A stretch of DNA of 50,124 nt from Hyphomonadaceae bacterium (GCA_014378995.1 JACMMP010000208.1:1-50124); one strand, 5' to 3'. Counted from the first letter of the stretch, positions 10,181 through 19,549 are shown. A program made the numbers and translations. The notes: generated from the letters alone by a model not told the origin.

Positions 10181-10735
10181 ATGATCGGCCCAATCCTCAC
10201 CACCGCGCGCCTCATCCTGCGACCGCCGGCGCACGAGGACTTCGACGGTTTCGCGGAGATGGCCACCGAAGAAGAAACAATGCGCTTCATCGGCGGCGTT
10301 GCTCCGCGGGATGCGGCTTGGCGAGGCATGGCTTCGCTGGCTGGATCGTGGGCGCTGCTCGGCTACGGCATGTTCTCCGTACTGCGCCGCGACACCGGCG
10401 AATGGATCGGCCGCATCGGCCCGTGGCGTCCCGGCGGCAAGGAAGGCGCTTGGCCCGGCGATGAAGTCGGCTGGGGTGTGAAGGCGAGCGCTGCGGGGCA
10501 GGGCTACGCCGCCGAAGGCGCAACCGCCGCGATCGACTGGGCCTTCGACCATCTCGGCTGGGATCACGTGATCCACTGCATCGACAAAAAGAATGCGCCG
10601 TCGATCGCGCTGGCGCTGCGTCTGGGATCGCAGTGCGAGCGTGAGGACGTGGTGCTCGCGCCGCCGTTCGAGATGCACAAGGTCGATCTCTACGGCCAAT
10701 CGAAAGCCGCGTGGAAAGCGCGCCATAGCAGCTGA
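10181..10735 (+). CDS. GNAT acetyltransferase (RimJ/RimL-like)
   Basis: A 184-residue GNAT of the Acetyltransf_3 type. It opens with the family N-terminus (TTARLILRPPAHEDFDGF), and a GQGYAAEGATAAIDWAF segment forms the acetyl-CoA site and following helix near residues 105-122. Substrates of this type range from ribosomal protein N-termini to small amines and cannot be told here. ATG 10181 gives the expected start; an earlier in-frame ATG at 10157 lies inside the repeat. It resembles the GNATs at 12245 and 29472. Confidence 0.82.
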   Translation: MIGPILTTARLILRPPAHEDFDGFAEMATEEETMRFIGGVAPRDAAWRGMASLAGSWALLGYGMFSVLRRDTGEWIGRIGPWRPGGKEGAWPGDEVGWGVKASAAGQGYAAEGATAAIDWAFDHLGWDHVIHCIDKKNAPSIALALRLGSQCEREDVVLAPPFEMHKVDLYGQSKAAWKARHSS

Positions 10736-10811
10736 AGGTTACGCCTGATCGTCGCTCTGCTCTTGCATCCTCGGCACGTGCGGCCACCTTGTCCGCAATT
10801 GTGGGGACAAG

Positions 10812-12248
10812 ATGCGGAACATTCTGATGATCGTGGCGACTTTGGTTTTCGCCTCCGGCGCGAGCGCGCAGCAACAGCCGCCGCCCGCGACGCAAGTGGC
10901 CGTCAATCCGCAAGCCCCGCCCGCCGCAGCGCCGATCAGCGCCGAGCAGCAGCGCACCGTTGAGCGCTTGCGCAACGCAGCGCTCGAAAGCGATCTTGCT
11001 TGGGAGATCGTGGAAGATCTCGTCACTGAAATTGGCCCGCGCTTGGCCGGCTCGGAAGCTGAATCGCGCGCGCGTGCTTGGGCTGTCGCCATGCTGCGCG
11101 AGAACCGCTTCAGCAACATCCGCATCGAGCCCTTCACCATCCCGTACTGGGATGCGTTGCGAGAGGAAGCTTCGATTGTCGGCGCAGCGCCGCAGCAACT
11201 GGTGATCGCCGCCCTCGGCGGCTCGCCCTCGACGCCGACCGGCGGGCTCGAAGCCGAGGTCGTTCGTTTCCCCGACATGGCCGCGCTCGAAGCTGCGTCC
11301 AACGCCGCCGTCGCGGGCCGCATCGTCTTTATCGACGAACGCATGGGCCGTACGCAGGATGGCTCCGGCTACGGTGCCGCCGTTGCTAAGCGCGGCCGTT
11401 GCGCGCCGGTGGCGCAAGCCAAAGGCGCGGTCGCATGCTTGATCCGCTCCGTCTGCACCGATCCGCATCGCTTCGCGCACCAAGGCGGCTCATCGCGCCA
11501 AGCGCTCGGCGCATCGCTCCCCGCCGCGGCGCTATCGCCGGCTGACGCCGATCTCCTCGCGCGCCGCATCGCCCGCGGTTCGACGCGGGTGCGGCTCAAC
11601 ATCGAAGCCGACATCCGTGAGAACGCGCCGTCGGGCAACGTCATCGCAGAAATTCGCGGCCGCGAGCGTCCGGAAGAAATCGTGCTGCTCGCCGCGCACT
11701 TGGATTCCTGGGACACGGGGCAGGGCGCCGTCGATGACGGCGCCGGCGTCGCAATCATCACCGCGGCCGCGCGCTTGATCCGCGATCTGCCGCGCCGCCC
11801 GCGCCGCACCATCCGTATCCTGCTCGCCGGCGCTGAGGAGAACGGCGTCCATGGCGGCGCCGCGTACGCACGCGCGCATTCCAGCGAGCCGCACATCGTT
11901 GGCGCCGAGAGTGATTTTGGCGCCGGCCGAATCTACCGCTTCCGCACCCGCTTTGCCGAACAGGCTTTGCCGTATGGGCGCGCCATCCAACGCCAACTCG
12001 CCCCTCTCGGAATCATCGCCGGCGACAACGCCGCAAGCGGCGGCGCCGATACCGGCGATATGCGCACAGCCGGCATGCCGGTCGTCGATTTGGCGCAGGA
12101 TGGGCTCGACTATTTCGATTACCACCACACGCCGAATGACACGCTGGACAAGATCGACCCCGAAGCGCTTCGCCAGAACGTCGCGGCGTGGGCGGTGTTC
12201 GCCTATCTGGTCGCCGACTCCGATTGGGTGTTCACTGCGCCGCAGTGA
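10812..12248 (+). CDS. Secreted M28-family zinc aminopeptidase
   Basis: A 478-residue M28 metallopeptidase with a Sec signal peptide (hydrophobic residues 3-15, likely cleavage after ASA at 17-19). A protease-associated (PA) insert lies in the first half. The co-catalytic zinc site is seen as His296, Asp308/309 (VDDG), the Glu342-Glu343 pair (AEENG), an ESD motif, and a late histidine in YHHTPNDT. The family includes carboxypeptidase Q and bacterial aminopeptidases, so it probably trims peptides in the periplasm or outside the cell. Its stop overlaps the next GNAT start as GTGA. Confidence 0.9.
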   Translation: MRNILMIVATLVFASGASAQQQPPPATQVAVNPQAPPAAAPISAEQQRTVERLRNAALESDLAWEIVEDLVTEIGPRLAGSEAESRARAWAVAMLRENRFSNIRIEPFTIPYWDALREEASIVGAAPQQLVIAALGGSPSTPTGGLEAEVVRFPDMAALEAASNAAVAGRIVFIDERMGRTQDGSGYGAAVAKRGRCAPVAQAKGAVACLIRSVCTDPHRFAHQGGSSRQALGASLPAAALSPADADLLARRIARGSTRVRLNIEADIRENAPSGNVIAEIRGRERPEEIVLLAAHLDSWDTGQGAVDDGAGVAIITAAARLIRDLPRRPRRTIRILLAGAEENGVHGGAAYARAHSSEPHIVGAESDFGAGRIYRFRTRFAEQALPYGRAIQRQLAPLGIIAGDNAASGGADTGDMRTAGMPVVDLAQDGLDYFDYHHTPNDTLDKIDPEALRQNVAAWAVFAYLVADSDWVFTAPQ

Positions 12249-12784
12249 ATCTCTCCGATCCCAACGCCGCGCCGCGCATTGAGACCAAGCATCTAGTGTT
12301 GCGCCCCTGGCGCGCCGACGATTTCGAGCCGTTCGCGGCGATGATGGCGGATGCGGAGGTCGCGCGTTTCCTCACCGTCGCGCAACGTCCCGAAGACCGC
12401 GCCGCCGCTTGGCGCGAGATGGCGCTCTTCGTTGGCCATTGGGCGCTTCGCGGCTACGGCCTGTTCGCGGTCGAGGAAAAAGCGAGCGGCGCATTCATTG
12501 GCCGTGTCGGCGCATGGCAGCCTGAGGGCTGGGTGGGGTTGGAACTCGGCTGGGCGTTCGCGCGCCAACATTGGGGTAGGGGCTACGCCTTCGAGGCGGC
12601 GCACGCCGCGGGCGCGTGGGTCTTCGCGACATTGCCCTGCGATCGCGTCGTCAGTCTCATCCACAACGACAATGCGCGCTCACAAAGGTTGGCGGAGCGT
12701 TTGGGTATGCGGCGGAGCGCGCTCACGCTTCACGCCGGCATGCCGCACGACATCTGGGAATTGGCGCGCGCCGATTGGCGCTAG
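12245..12784 (+). CDS. GNAT acetyltransferase (RimJ/RimL-like)
   Basis: A 179-residue GNAT with a RimJ-like N-terminus (IETKHLVLRPWRADDFEPF) and an acetyl-CoA loop RQHWGRGYAFEAA. The C-terminal N-x-x-SQRLAERLGM motif is also present. GTG 12245 is chosen because it overlaps the M28 peptidase stop as GTGA; an open extension to 12188 would lie inside the peptidase gene. The coupling suggests co-expression with the peptidase. The substrate is unknown. Its TAG stop shares the tetranucleotide CTAG (12781-12784) with the stop of the convergent LytTR gene. Confidence 0.84.
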   Translation: MNLSDPNAAPRIETKHLVLRPWRADDFEPFAAMMADAEVARFLTVAQRPEDRAAAWREMALFVGHWALRGYGLFAVEEKASGAFIGRVGAWQPEGWVGLELGWAFARQHWGRGYAFEAAHAAGAWVFATLPCDRVVSLIHNDNARSQRLAERLGMRRSALTLHAGMPHDIWELARADWR

Positions 12785-13611
12785 AACCAACCCGCATCCC
12801 GCAGCGCTTTTACGTTCGGGCGGCTCACTGGCGCCTCCGCGCCGCCCTTGAGCGCCAGCACAAGCCGGTCGCCCTCCCGCCGCGCGCTTTCGACCGCCTC
12901 GCGCGCCACCCACCAGGACCGATGCGTCTGCGCGCCTTCGAGACCCTCCAGCTCGCCGATCGCGTCAGCGAGTCGCATCAAGATTAGGTCGGAGCCCTTC
13001 GACGTGTGCAGCCGCAAAAAATGATCTTCTGACGAAACCGCATAGATTGCGGCGCCCATAAGCTTTGGCGGCAGCCGCTCGAGGAAACGCACCGGCGAGG
13101 CGGTCGCCCCCGCCGGCGGCGCGTGGGTGACGCGACCCGGCTGGCTCGCCAGCATCATGATCGCCGTCATAGCGGCGCTGATCACAAGAACGGCCCCAAA
13201 CAGATAGGGCAGCGCGGGCGGCAGCATGTCGCCGTCGAACAAAAGATTGGTGTAGCCCCACACCATCAGCGTCAGCGGAATGCTGAGGATAATTGCTTCG
13301 AGCACGCCGAACACCCATGGGTTCGTGCGCGCAAGGGGAATGCGCGCGATCGCGACTGAAACCAGATGCCCCGCCAGACCTCCGACGAGCATCAGCGGAA
13401 CCCAATACGCTAACCGCGTCAGCAGCGGCATATCGCTCGTGCCCATGGCGCCGACGAGCGCCAAGAATACGCCCGCGGTCGCAGCGATGCCGAGATCGCG
13501 CGCCCACCTGATCCAAGCAGGCGCCTCGCCGCCCGCAATTCGCGAAGCGCGAGCGGTGTGGGCCAGCGGTTCACGCATCGGTTTGGCGGGTTCGCGTAGG
13601 CGTGGCTGCAC
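12781..13611 (-). CDS. Membrane-anchored LytTR DNA-binding protein
   Basis: A 276-residue protein with about four hydrophobic helices (roughly residues 37-60, 67-90, 100-120 and 133-150) followed by a C-terminal LytTR DNA-binding domain (about 175-270). There is no receiver domain, so it is not a classical response regulator but a membrane-bound one-component type. Such proteins often control nearby genes, and the divergent DUF2306-like gene begins 53 bases away. An internal ATG near residue 12 could also be the start. Its stop shares CTAG with the convergent GNAT gene. Confidence 0.83.
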   Translation of the reverse strand: MQPRLREPAKPMREPLAHTARASRIAGGEAPAWIRWARDLGIAATAGVFLALVGAMGTSDMPLLTRLAYWVPLMLVGGLAGHLVSVAIARIPLARTNPWVFGVLEAIILSIPLTLMVWGYTNLLFDGDMLPPALPYLFGAVLVISAAMTAIMMLASQPGRVTHAPPAGATASPVRFLERLPPKLMGAAIYAVSSEDHFLRLHTSKGSDLILMRLADAIGELEGLEGAQTHRSWWVAREAVESARREGDRLVLALKGGAEAPVSRPNVKALRDAGWF

Positions 13612-13629
13612 GGCGCTCCATCCTGCGCT

Positions 13630-13659
13630 CAGGTCTAGCAGGCTTTCGACGGAGACCTG
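13630..13659. promoter_or_regulatory. Inverted repeat before the DUF2306-like gene
   Basis: CAGGTCT (13630-13636) and AGACCTG (13653-13659) are perfect 7-bp inverted arms with a 16-base spacer. They lie between the LytTR gene and the divergent membrane gene. The right arm overlaps the likely Shine-Dalgarno GGAGA (13651-13655). It could be an operator or an RNA hairpin; known LytTR sites are usually direct repeats, so the link to LytTR is only positional. Confidence 0.3.
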
Positions 13660-13664
13660 AACTC

Positions 13665-14192
13665 ATGGCGGACACACGACAACCCCCGAAATGGCTGGGC
13701 GCGCTCAGCGGCGTGGTCGCTGCGGCAATGCTGTTGGCTGGGCTGTGGCCGATGCTGCCGCAGATCGCGGCCCGCGCGGCGACCGTTACGTTCGACGGTC
13801 CGGACTGGGCTTTGTGGGCGGGGCTTTCCTGGGTGGTCAAACTGCACATTTACGCCGCGCTGACGGCGCTGGCGATCGGCACGGCGGTTCTTCTGCTGCC
13901 GAAGGGCAGGGGCCTGCATAAAGCGCTCGGCTGGGGCTGGGTCACGGTCATGGGGGTGACAGCCATCTCAAGCCTGTGGATTACCGATCTCAATGGCGGA
14001 ATGTGGTCGTTCATTCATCTTCTGAGCGGGTGGACATTGATCGCGCTGCCAATGGGCATTTACGCCGCACGCAGCCGCAAGGTGGCCAAGCACCGCAAAG
14101 CGATGACCGGTCTCTTCGTTGGCGGCCTGCTTATCGCCGGCGGGCTCACCTTCATCCCCGGCCGCTTCATGTTTGAGTTCCTCATCGGTTAG
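13665..14192 (+). CDS. DUF2306-like membrane protein
   Basis: A 175-residue integral membrane protein with about five hydrophobic segments and conserved-looking histidines (LHIYAAL near residue 60 and the FIHLLSGWT region). This pattern resembles the DUF2306 family, whose function is not established. ATG 13665 with GGAGA upstream is preferred; an open extension upstream overlaps the LytTR start and lacks family features. Its divergent arrangement with a membrane LytTR regulator suggests that regulator controls it. Confidence 0.72.
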   Translation: MADTRQPPKWLGALSGVVAAAMLLAGLWPMLPQIAARAATVTFDGPDWALWAGLSWVVKLHIYAALTALAIGTAVLLLPKGRGLHKALGWGWVTVMGVTAISSLWITDLNGGMWSFIHLLSGWTLIALPMGIYAARSRKVAKHRKAMTGLFVGGLLIAGGLTFIPGRFMFEFLIG

Positions 14193-14251
14193 CAGCGCGT
14201 CGATTTTGCCGGTTCAAACCGCGGGGAATAGATTCTAGAAGCAGGCGTCCC

Positions 14252-15517
14252 ATGCCCAGCCTGCTGCGCAACGTCGCTGCGCTCATCATCGCCGTCACGA
14301 TCCTGCAGCTAGCGGGCGGCCTTTTGGGTGTTCGCATTCCGCTAGCGTTCTCCGAGCAGGGCCATTCGCGCACCGCGCTCGGCCTCATCGCCGCCTCGTA
14401 CGCGGCCGGCTTCATGATCGGCGCGATGGTGGCGACGATGCTGCTGGCGCGCGTCGGGCACATCCGCGTCTACGCGGCATGCGCGGCGATTTTTTCCGTC
14501 GCCATCCTCGCGCTCCATCTCAGCAGCGACGTGTGGATGTGGGGCCTCGCCCGCATGTTCGCCGGCATGACGGTGGCGCTGATGTTCGCCGCGATCGAAA
14601 GCTGGATGAGCTACTCGATTGGCTCACGCGTGCGCGGCGAAGTGATGAGCGTCTATATGGTGCTGACCAAGGGCGCGCTGGCGCTCGGGCCGTTCTTCGC
14701 GTTCGGCTATGCGCCCATTGAAGCCGAGCCCTGGATGATCGCCGCCGCGTTGGCCGCGCTCTCCATGGTGCCGATCTGCTTCACAGCGGCGGAGCAACCC
14801 GATCCGCCAAAGGCGCAACCAATCGCCCTGGTCGAGCAATTCGCCACCGCCCCCGCCGCTGTCATCGGCAGCTTCGGGGCAGGGCTCGTCAATGGCGGCG
14901 TTCTGGCGCTCGCGCCGCTCTACGCGGCAGACAATTACGGCGCCCACGCCGCTGCGGAGTTCTACTCTGCGGCGTTTGTCGGCTCGCTTCTGCTGCAATG
15001 GCCAGCCGGGCGCTTGTCGGACCGCGTCGATCGCCGCCTCGTTATCGCCGGGCTCGCCGCGCTCGCAGCTTTTGCTTCGTTCGGGCTCGCGCTCTGGAGC
15101 GGCCAGTTGCAGAGCTGGTCGGCGGTGCTGCTGTTCTTCCTTTGGGGCGCCGGCGCTTTGAGCTTCTACGGCATCGCCGTCGCGCACATGGCTGACCGCG
15201 CCGAGCCGGGGAAGCTTGCACAATCCGCCGCGGGGCTGCTGTTCGTGTGGGCCGGCGGCTCGGTGATCGGCCCGCTGCTGCTAGGGCCGATCGTCGATCT
15301 GTTCGACGTCGCCGGCATGTTCTGGTTTGCGGGCATTGCCGCGTTGTTCGTGTGCGGCGCCATGTTCTGGCGGCGCAATACGCGGGAGCCGGCGTTGAAC
15401 AAAGAAGACTTCTCGCCGCAGATTGGCACTAGCGTGGCCGCCGGTGAGATGGCGTACGGCGATGAGAAGGCGCAGAGCGACCCGGGCGCCATTGCAGGCG
15501 TCCCAAATCCACGCTAG
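14252..15517 (+). CDS. MFS transporter (YcaD-like)
   Basis: A 421-residue major facilitator with 12 predicted hydrophobic helices. The MFS loop 2-3 region and the repeated motif GRLSDRVDRR (about residue 253) mark the two halves. The overall pattern, with a short N-terminus and an IESWMS helix, resembles the YcaD group. The substrate is unknown. The last 45 residues after the final helix are polar. It stands alone, about 60 bases after the DUF2306-like gene and 66 before chrA. Confidence 0.85.
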   Translation: MPSLLRNVAALIIAVTILQLAGGLLGVRIPLAFSEQGHSRTALGLIAASYAAGFMIGAMVATMLLARVGHIRVYAACAAIFSVAILALHLSSDVWMWGLARMFAGMTVALMFAAIESWMSYSIGSRVRGEVMSVYMVLTKGALALGPFFAFGYAPIEAEPWMIAAALAALSMVPICFTAAEQPDPPKAQPIALVEQFATAPAAVIGSFGAGLVNGGVLALAPLYAADNYGAHAAAEFYSAAFVGSLLLQWPAGRLSDRVDRRLVIAGLAALAAFASFGLALWSGQLQSWSAVLLFFLWGAGALSFYGIAVAHMADRAEPGKLAQSAAGLLFVWAGGSVIGPLLLGPIVDLFDVAGMFWFAGIAALFVCGAMFWRRNTREPALNKEDFSPQIGTSVAAGEMAYGDEKAQSDPGAIAGVPNPR

Positions 15518-15583
15518 CGAGTCTGCGCGGGACGCGCGATCTCCCGTGTTTAGGCGTCTCGCCCAAGCATCGCACGATGCTGC

Positions 15584-16918
15584 ATGGGTGAATTGATGAC
15601 CGAGACGCCGTCGCTTTCCACATTGTTTCGTGAGTCTTTGAAGGTCGGCTGTCTGGGCTTCGGCGGCCCGGCTGGCCAGATCGCTTTAATGCACCGCGTT
15701 TTCGTCGATGAGCGCAAATGGATCGACGACGCGCGCTTTCAGCACATGCTGGCGTTTTGCATGCTGTTGCCGGGGCCGGAAGCACAGCAGCTTGCGACGT
15801 ACATAGGCTGGCGTTTGCGCGGCTGGGCCGGCGCGCTGATCGCCGGCTGGATGTTCGTGCTGCCGGGCGCGGCGATCGTGCTGGCGCTGTCGTGGCTTTA
15901 CGTCAGCTACGGCGCGCTGCCGCTGGTCGCCGCCGCGTTCGACGGCGTCAAATGCGCCGTCGTCGCGCTGGTTGCGGAAGCGCTCTACAAAGTCGGCAAG
16001 CGCGCGCTGAAAACGAGCGCGGCGGTTTGGATCGCCGTTGCGGCGTTTGCAGCATTGATGCTCGGCGCGCCGTTTCCGCTGGTGATTGTCGCTGCGGCGA
16101 TAATTGGCGCAACTCAAACCCTCTCCCTTGCGGCGAGGGTGGCCGCGCAGCGGCCGGGTGAGGAGCGTTCCGACACGCCGGCGTCGGCGCGTTTGCACGC
16201 CCCTCACCCCCCAACCCCCTCCCCGCAAGGGGGAGGGGGAGCGTTCACCCACGCCATCCTCTGGTTCATCCTCTGGCTCACGCCACCGGCTTTCATCGCG
16301 CTCACGCTCGGCACGGATCACGTGCTCTTTCAAGTCGCGCTGCTGTTCTCAATCCTCGCCTGCGTCACCTTCGGCGGCGCCTACGCGCTGCTCGCCTATC
16401 TCACCACCGAAGCCGCCGCGCGCGGCTGGCTGACGCCTGAACAAATGATCGACGGCCTCGGCCTCGCCGAAACGACGCCCGGGCCGCTCATCCTCGTCAA
16501 CGAGTTCGTCGGCTTCCTCGCAGGCTGGAGCACTGGCGGCTTGACCCTCGCGCTCGCCGGCGCTGCGATCGCGCTCTGGTGCACGTTTGCGCCATCATTC
16601 GTCTGGATCTTCGCCGGCGCGCCGTACGCCGAGCGTCTAGAACGCAACCCGCGCGCCGCTGGCGCGCTCGCCGCGATCACGGCCGCCGTGCTCGGCGTCA
16701 TCGCCAAGCTCGCGCTTTTCTTCGCCGCCCACGCGCTGTTCGCACGCCAAGTGACGCTAGGTCCGGCCGAACTGCCCGACATCGCCTCGGCGCATTGGTG
16801 GATGCTCGCGCTCGCGCTCGCCGCTGGCGTGGCGCTGATCCGCTTCAAGGCCAATCTGCTCCTGGTTCTCGCCCTTTGCGCACTGGCGGGGTTGGCGGCG
16901 CGGCTCGCGGGCATGTAA
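15584..16918 (+). CDS. chrA: Chromate transporter ChrA, two-domain type
   Basis: A 444-residue CHR-family transporter with two homologous halves, residues about 10-175 and 222-442. The N-terminal half carries the FGGPAGQIALMH and MLLPGPEAQQLAT motifs. The C-terminal half carries FGGAYALLAYL and the ETTPGPLILVNEFVGF motif. ChrA pumps chromate out of the cell, though some members act on other oxyanions. Residues 178-219 between the halves are encoded by a palindromic repeat and are Pro/Gly/Arg-rich, unlike the rest. Frame and flanking domains are intact, so it is probably functional. Confidence 0.88.
   Translation: MGELMTETPSLSTLFRESLKVGCLGFGGPAGQIALMHRVFVDERKWIDDARFQHMLAFCMLLPGPEAQQLATYIGWRLRGWAGALIAGWMFVLPGAAIVLALSWLYVSYGALPLVAAAFDGVKCAVVALVAEALYKVGKRALKTSAAVWIAVAAFAALMLGAPFPLVIVAAAIIGATQTLSLAARVAAQRPGEERSDTPASARLHAPHPPTPSPQGGGGAFTHAILWFILWLTPPAFIALTLGTDHVLFQVALLFSILACVTFGGAYALLAYLTTEAAARGWLTPEQMIDGLGLAETTPGPLILVNEFVGFLAGWSTGGLTLALAGAAIALWCTFAPSFVWIFAGAPYAERLERNPRAAGALAAITAAVLGVIAKLALFFAAHALFARQVTLGPAELPDIASAHWWMLALALAAGVALIRFKANLLLVLALCALAGLAARLAGM
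16118..16240. repeat. Palindromic repeat inside chrA, read in frame
   Basis: The interdomain linker of chrA contains a REP-like element. It has a left hairpin CCCTCTCCCTT-GCGGC-GAGGG region (from 16118), arms GGGTGAGG (16157-16164) and CCTCACCC (16202-16209), and a right hairpin CCCCCTCCCC-GCAA-GGGGGAGGGGG (about 16214-16239). It resembles the CCCTCACCC/CTCTCCC(GCAA) repeats common between genes in proteobacteria. It keeps the frame and adds about 42 residues. Insertion into an older, shorter linker is an inference. Confidence 0.7.
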
Positions 16919-16945
16919 GACGGCGCGAATCTTTCGAGGGCCCCC

Positions 16946-18139
<1,194 letters not shown>

Positions 18140-18142
18140 TCT

Positions 18143-18562
18143 GTGCTTCGCACTGAGTTGATCCGTGTCGCGTTGGCCTGGCAAGCGCGATACGGTGTTG
18201 CTCCCGCGATCACCTCGACCTTGTCTGAGTACGACGCGGCAGTTCTCATCGGCATGCCAGAAGCCGACTATTGCGCGGATTGCGCAACGGCTACTGCGGT
18301 TCGCAGGGGCCATGATTTTTCGTGGCGCGGCATACGCTATCAGGTCAAAGCAAACCGCCCGAGCGGGAGGCGGGGGTCCTTCGTGACTCTGGTGGCGAAG
18401 GCAACGAACTACGACTGGGATGAACTCATTTGGGTCCTGTACGACACGCAGTATAACGTCGTTGAGGCGTGGCAGTGGTCCTGCTCGGACTATCGGGACC
18501 GTTTCGACGCGGTCACTCGAGTGTCGCCCGTGCATATGCGGGAGGGAAGGCCACTTCTTTAG
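18143..18562 (+). CDS. Unknown protein, possible nuclease-like fold, coupled to sucC
   Basis: A 139-residue protein I do not recognise by name. A hydrophobic start is followed by a short Cys pair (YCADCATA, about residues 43-50). A strand [11 protein letters not shown] follows, then a Trp-rich region ([12 protein letters not shown]). The Asp...QVK pattern could fit a PD-(D/E)xK nuclease-like core, but that is weak. No membrane segment or signal peptide is seen. The GTG start is three bases after the sucC stop, so it should be translated from the sucC message. It precedes a toxin-antitoxin pair, which fits a small mobile cargo cluster. Confidence 0.6.
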   Translation: MLRTELIRVALAWQARYGVAPAITSTLSEYDAAVLIGMPEADYCADCATATAVRRGHDFSWRGIRYQVKANRPSGRRGSFVTLVAKATNYDWDELIWVLYDTQYNVVEAWQWSCSDYRDRFDAVTRVSPVHMREGRPLL

Positions 18563-18601
18563 GCGGCTGCGTTGCAGGCCAGCACGTGCTAAGCTGTACC
18601 C

Positions 18602-18859
18602 ATGACCACCATTACGCTCCCCGCCGATCTCGAAGCCTGGGCTCGCGCCGAAGTCGCCGCCGGCCGCGCCGAAAGCGTCGAAGCGCTTGTGGCCCAAGCG
18701 CTCCAGGAGCGCCGCGCAGAGATCGAATACGTCCGGGCCAAGCTCGACGAGGGCCGCGCTGCCCTTGCGCGCGGGGAGGGGATTCCCTTGGAGGAGTTTT
18801 TGCGTGAGGGCGCTGAGCGTGTGGCGCGCCTTCGCGGCGCGGCAAAAGCGGCCGAATGA
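18602..18859 (+). CDS. ParD-like antitoxin
   Basis: An 85-residue acidic/helical protein with an N-terminal ribbon-helix-helix pattern (TTITLPADLEAWARAEVAAG). The charged helical tail (about residues 40-85) would wrap the toxin. RHH antitoxins bind the toxin and repress their own promoter as a complex. It is followed by a ParE/RelE-fold toxin whose ATG overlaps its stop (18856-18859), the usual antitoxin-first order. No clear operator palindrome was found in the 39 bases before it. Confidence 0.84.
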   Translation: MTTITLPADLEAWARAEVAAGRAESVEALVAQALQERRAEIEYVRAKLDEGRAALARGEGIPLEEFLREGAERVARLRGAAKAAE

Positions 18860-19173
18860 TTCCGCACGTTTCGCCCGAGGCTGGAGCGGACCTCGACGAA
18901 ATGGAATCATGGCTCACCGAGAACTGGGGTCCGATTGCGGCGGCGAACGCCATAGAAGCTGTTCTCGCCAAGATAGCGGCGCTTCCAGAAATGCCGCTTG
19001 CAGGCACGCCACGACCGGAGTTCGGAGAGGCTGTTCGGTTTGTGACGACAGGCCGCTACTTCATTTACTATGAGGCGGCTGGGCAGGCGCTGGCGGTCTT
19101 GCGCATTCTCCACAGCGCCCGAAACCGTGACGCAATCATGCGAAAACAATCGAACGAGGAGACTGGGTCATGA
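18856..19173 (+). CDS. ParE/RelE-fold toxin
   Basis: A 105-residue toxin of the type II ParE/RelE superfamily. Family features are the N-terminal VSPEAGADLDEMESWLTEN helix, the LAGTPRPEFGEAVRF strand region, the GRYFIYYEA strand and the C-terminal LRILHSARN segment. ParE members poison DNA gyrase and RelE members cut mRNA; this one looks closer to ParE, but activity cannot be told. It overlaps the antitoxin as ATGA and its own stop overlaps the downstream VOC gene as ATGA. Confidence 0.84.
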   Translation: MIPHVSPEAGADLDEMESWLTENWGPIAAANAIEAVLAKIAALPEMPLAGTPRPEFGEAVRFVTTGRYFIYYEAAGQALAVLRILHSARNRDAIMRKQSNEETGS

Positions 19174-19538
19174 TCGGTTACGTCACACTCGGCACCAACG
19201 ATCTCCCGCGCGCGGCGGCGTTCTACGATAAGATCGCCCAGGCGATGGGCGTGTCGCGCATGATGGAGAGCGAGAGCTTCATCGCTTGGGGCGCGCCCGG
19301 CGGGGCCGCGGGAATCGGGCTAACCAAACCGCATGACGGAAACGCAGCCACAGTCGGCAATGGCGTGATGGTCGCGCTTGAGTGCAAAGATCGCGCCCAG
19401 GTGGACGCGATCTACAATCTCGCCATCTCGCTCGGCGCCAAGTGCGAAGGCCCGGCGGGCGAACGCTGGCCCGGCTTTTACGCCGGTTATTTCCGCGATC
19501 CAGACGGCAACAAGCTCAACGCATTTATTATGAGCTGA
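19170..19538 (+). CDS. VOC-superfamily (glyoxalase-like) protein
   Basis: A 122-residue single-unit vicinal-oxygen-chelate protein with two beta-alpha-beta-beta-beta modules. It begins YVTLGTNDLPRAAAFYDKI and ends with the usual FRDPDGNKLNAF motif. VOC members include glyoxalases, dioxygenases and antibiotic-binding proteins; the substrate is not evident. The ATG overlaps the toxin stop as ATGA, so it would be made from the same transcript as the toxin-antitoxin pair, an unusual link. The convergent BON gene ends 11 bases downstream. Confidence 0.87.
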   Translation: MIGYVTLGTNDLPRAAAFYDKIAQAMGVSRMMESESFIAWGAPGGAAGIGLTKPHDGNAATVGNGVMVALECKDRAQVDAIYNLAISLGAKCEGPAGERWPGFYAGYFRDPDGNKLNAFIMS

Positions 19539-19549
19539 GGCGCGGGGCG

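Noticed and set aside
14206-14225. GGTTCAAACC resembling a tRNA T-arm
   Set aside because: There is no matching acceptor, D or anticodon arm upstream and no CCA-side pairing, so it is not a tRNA.
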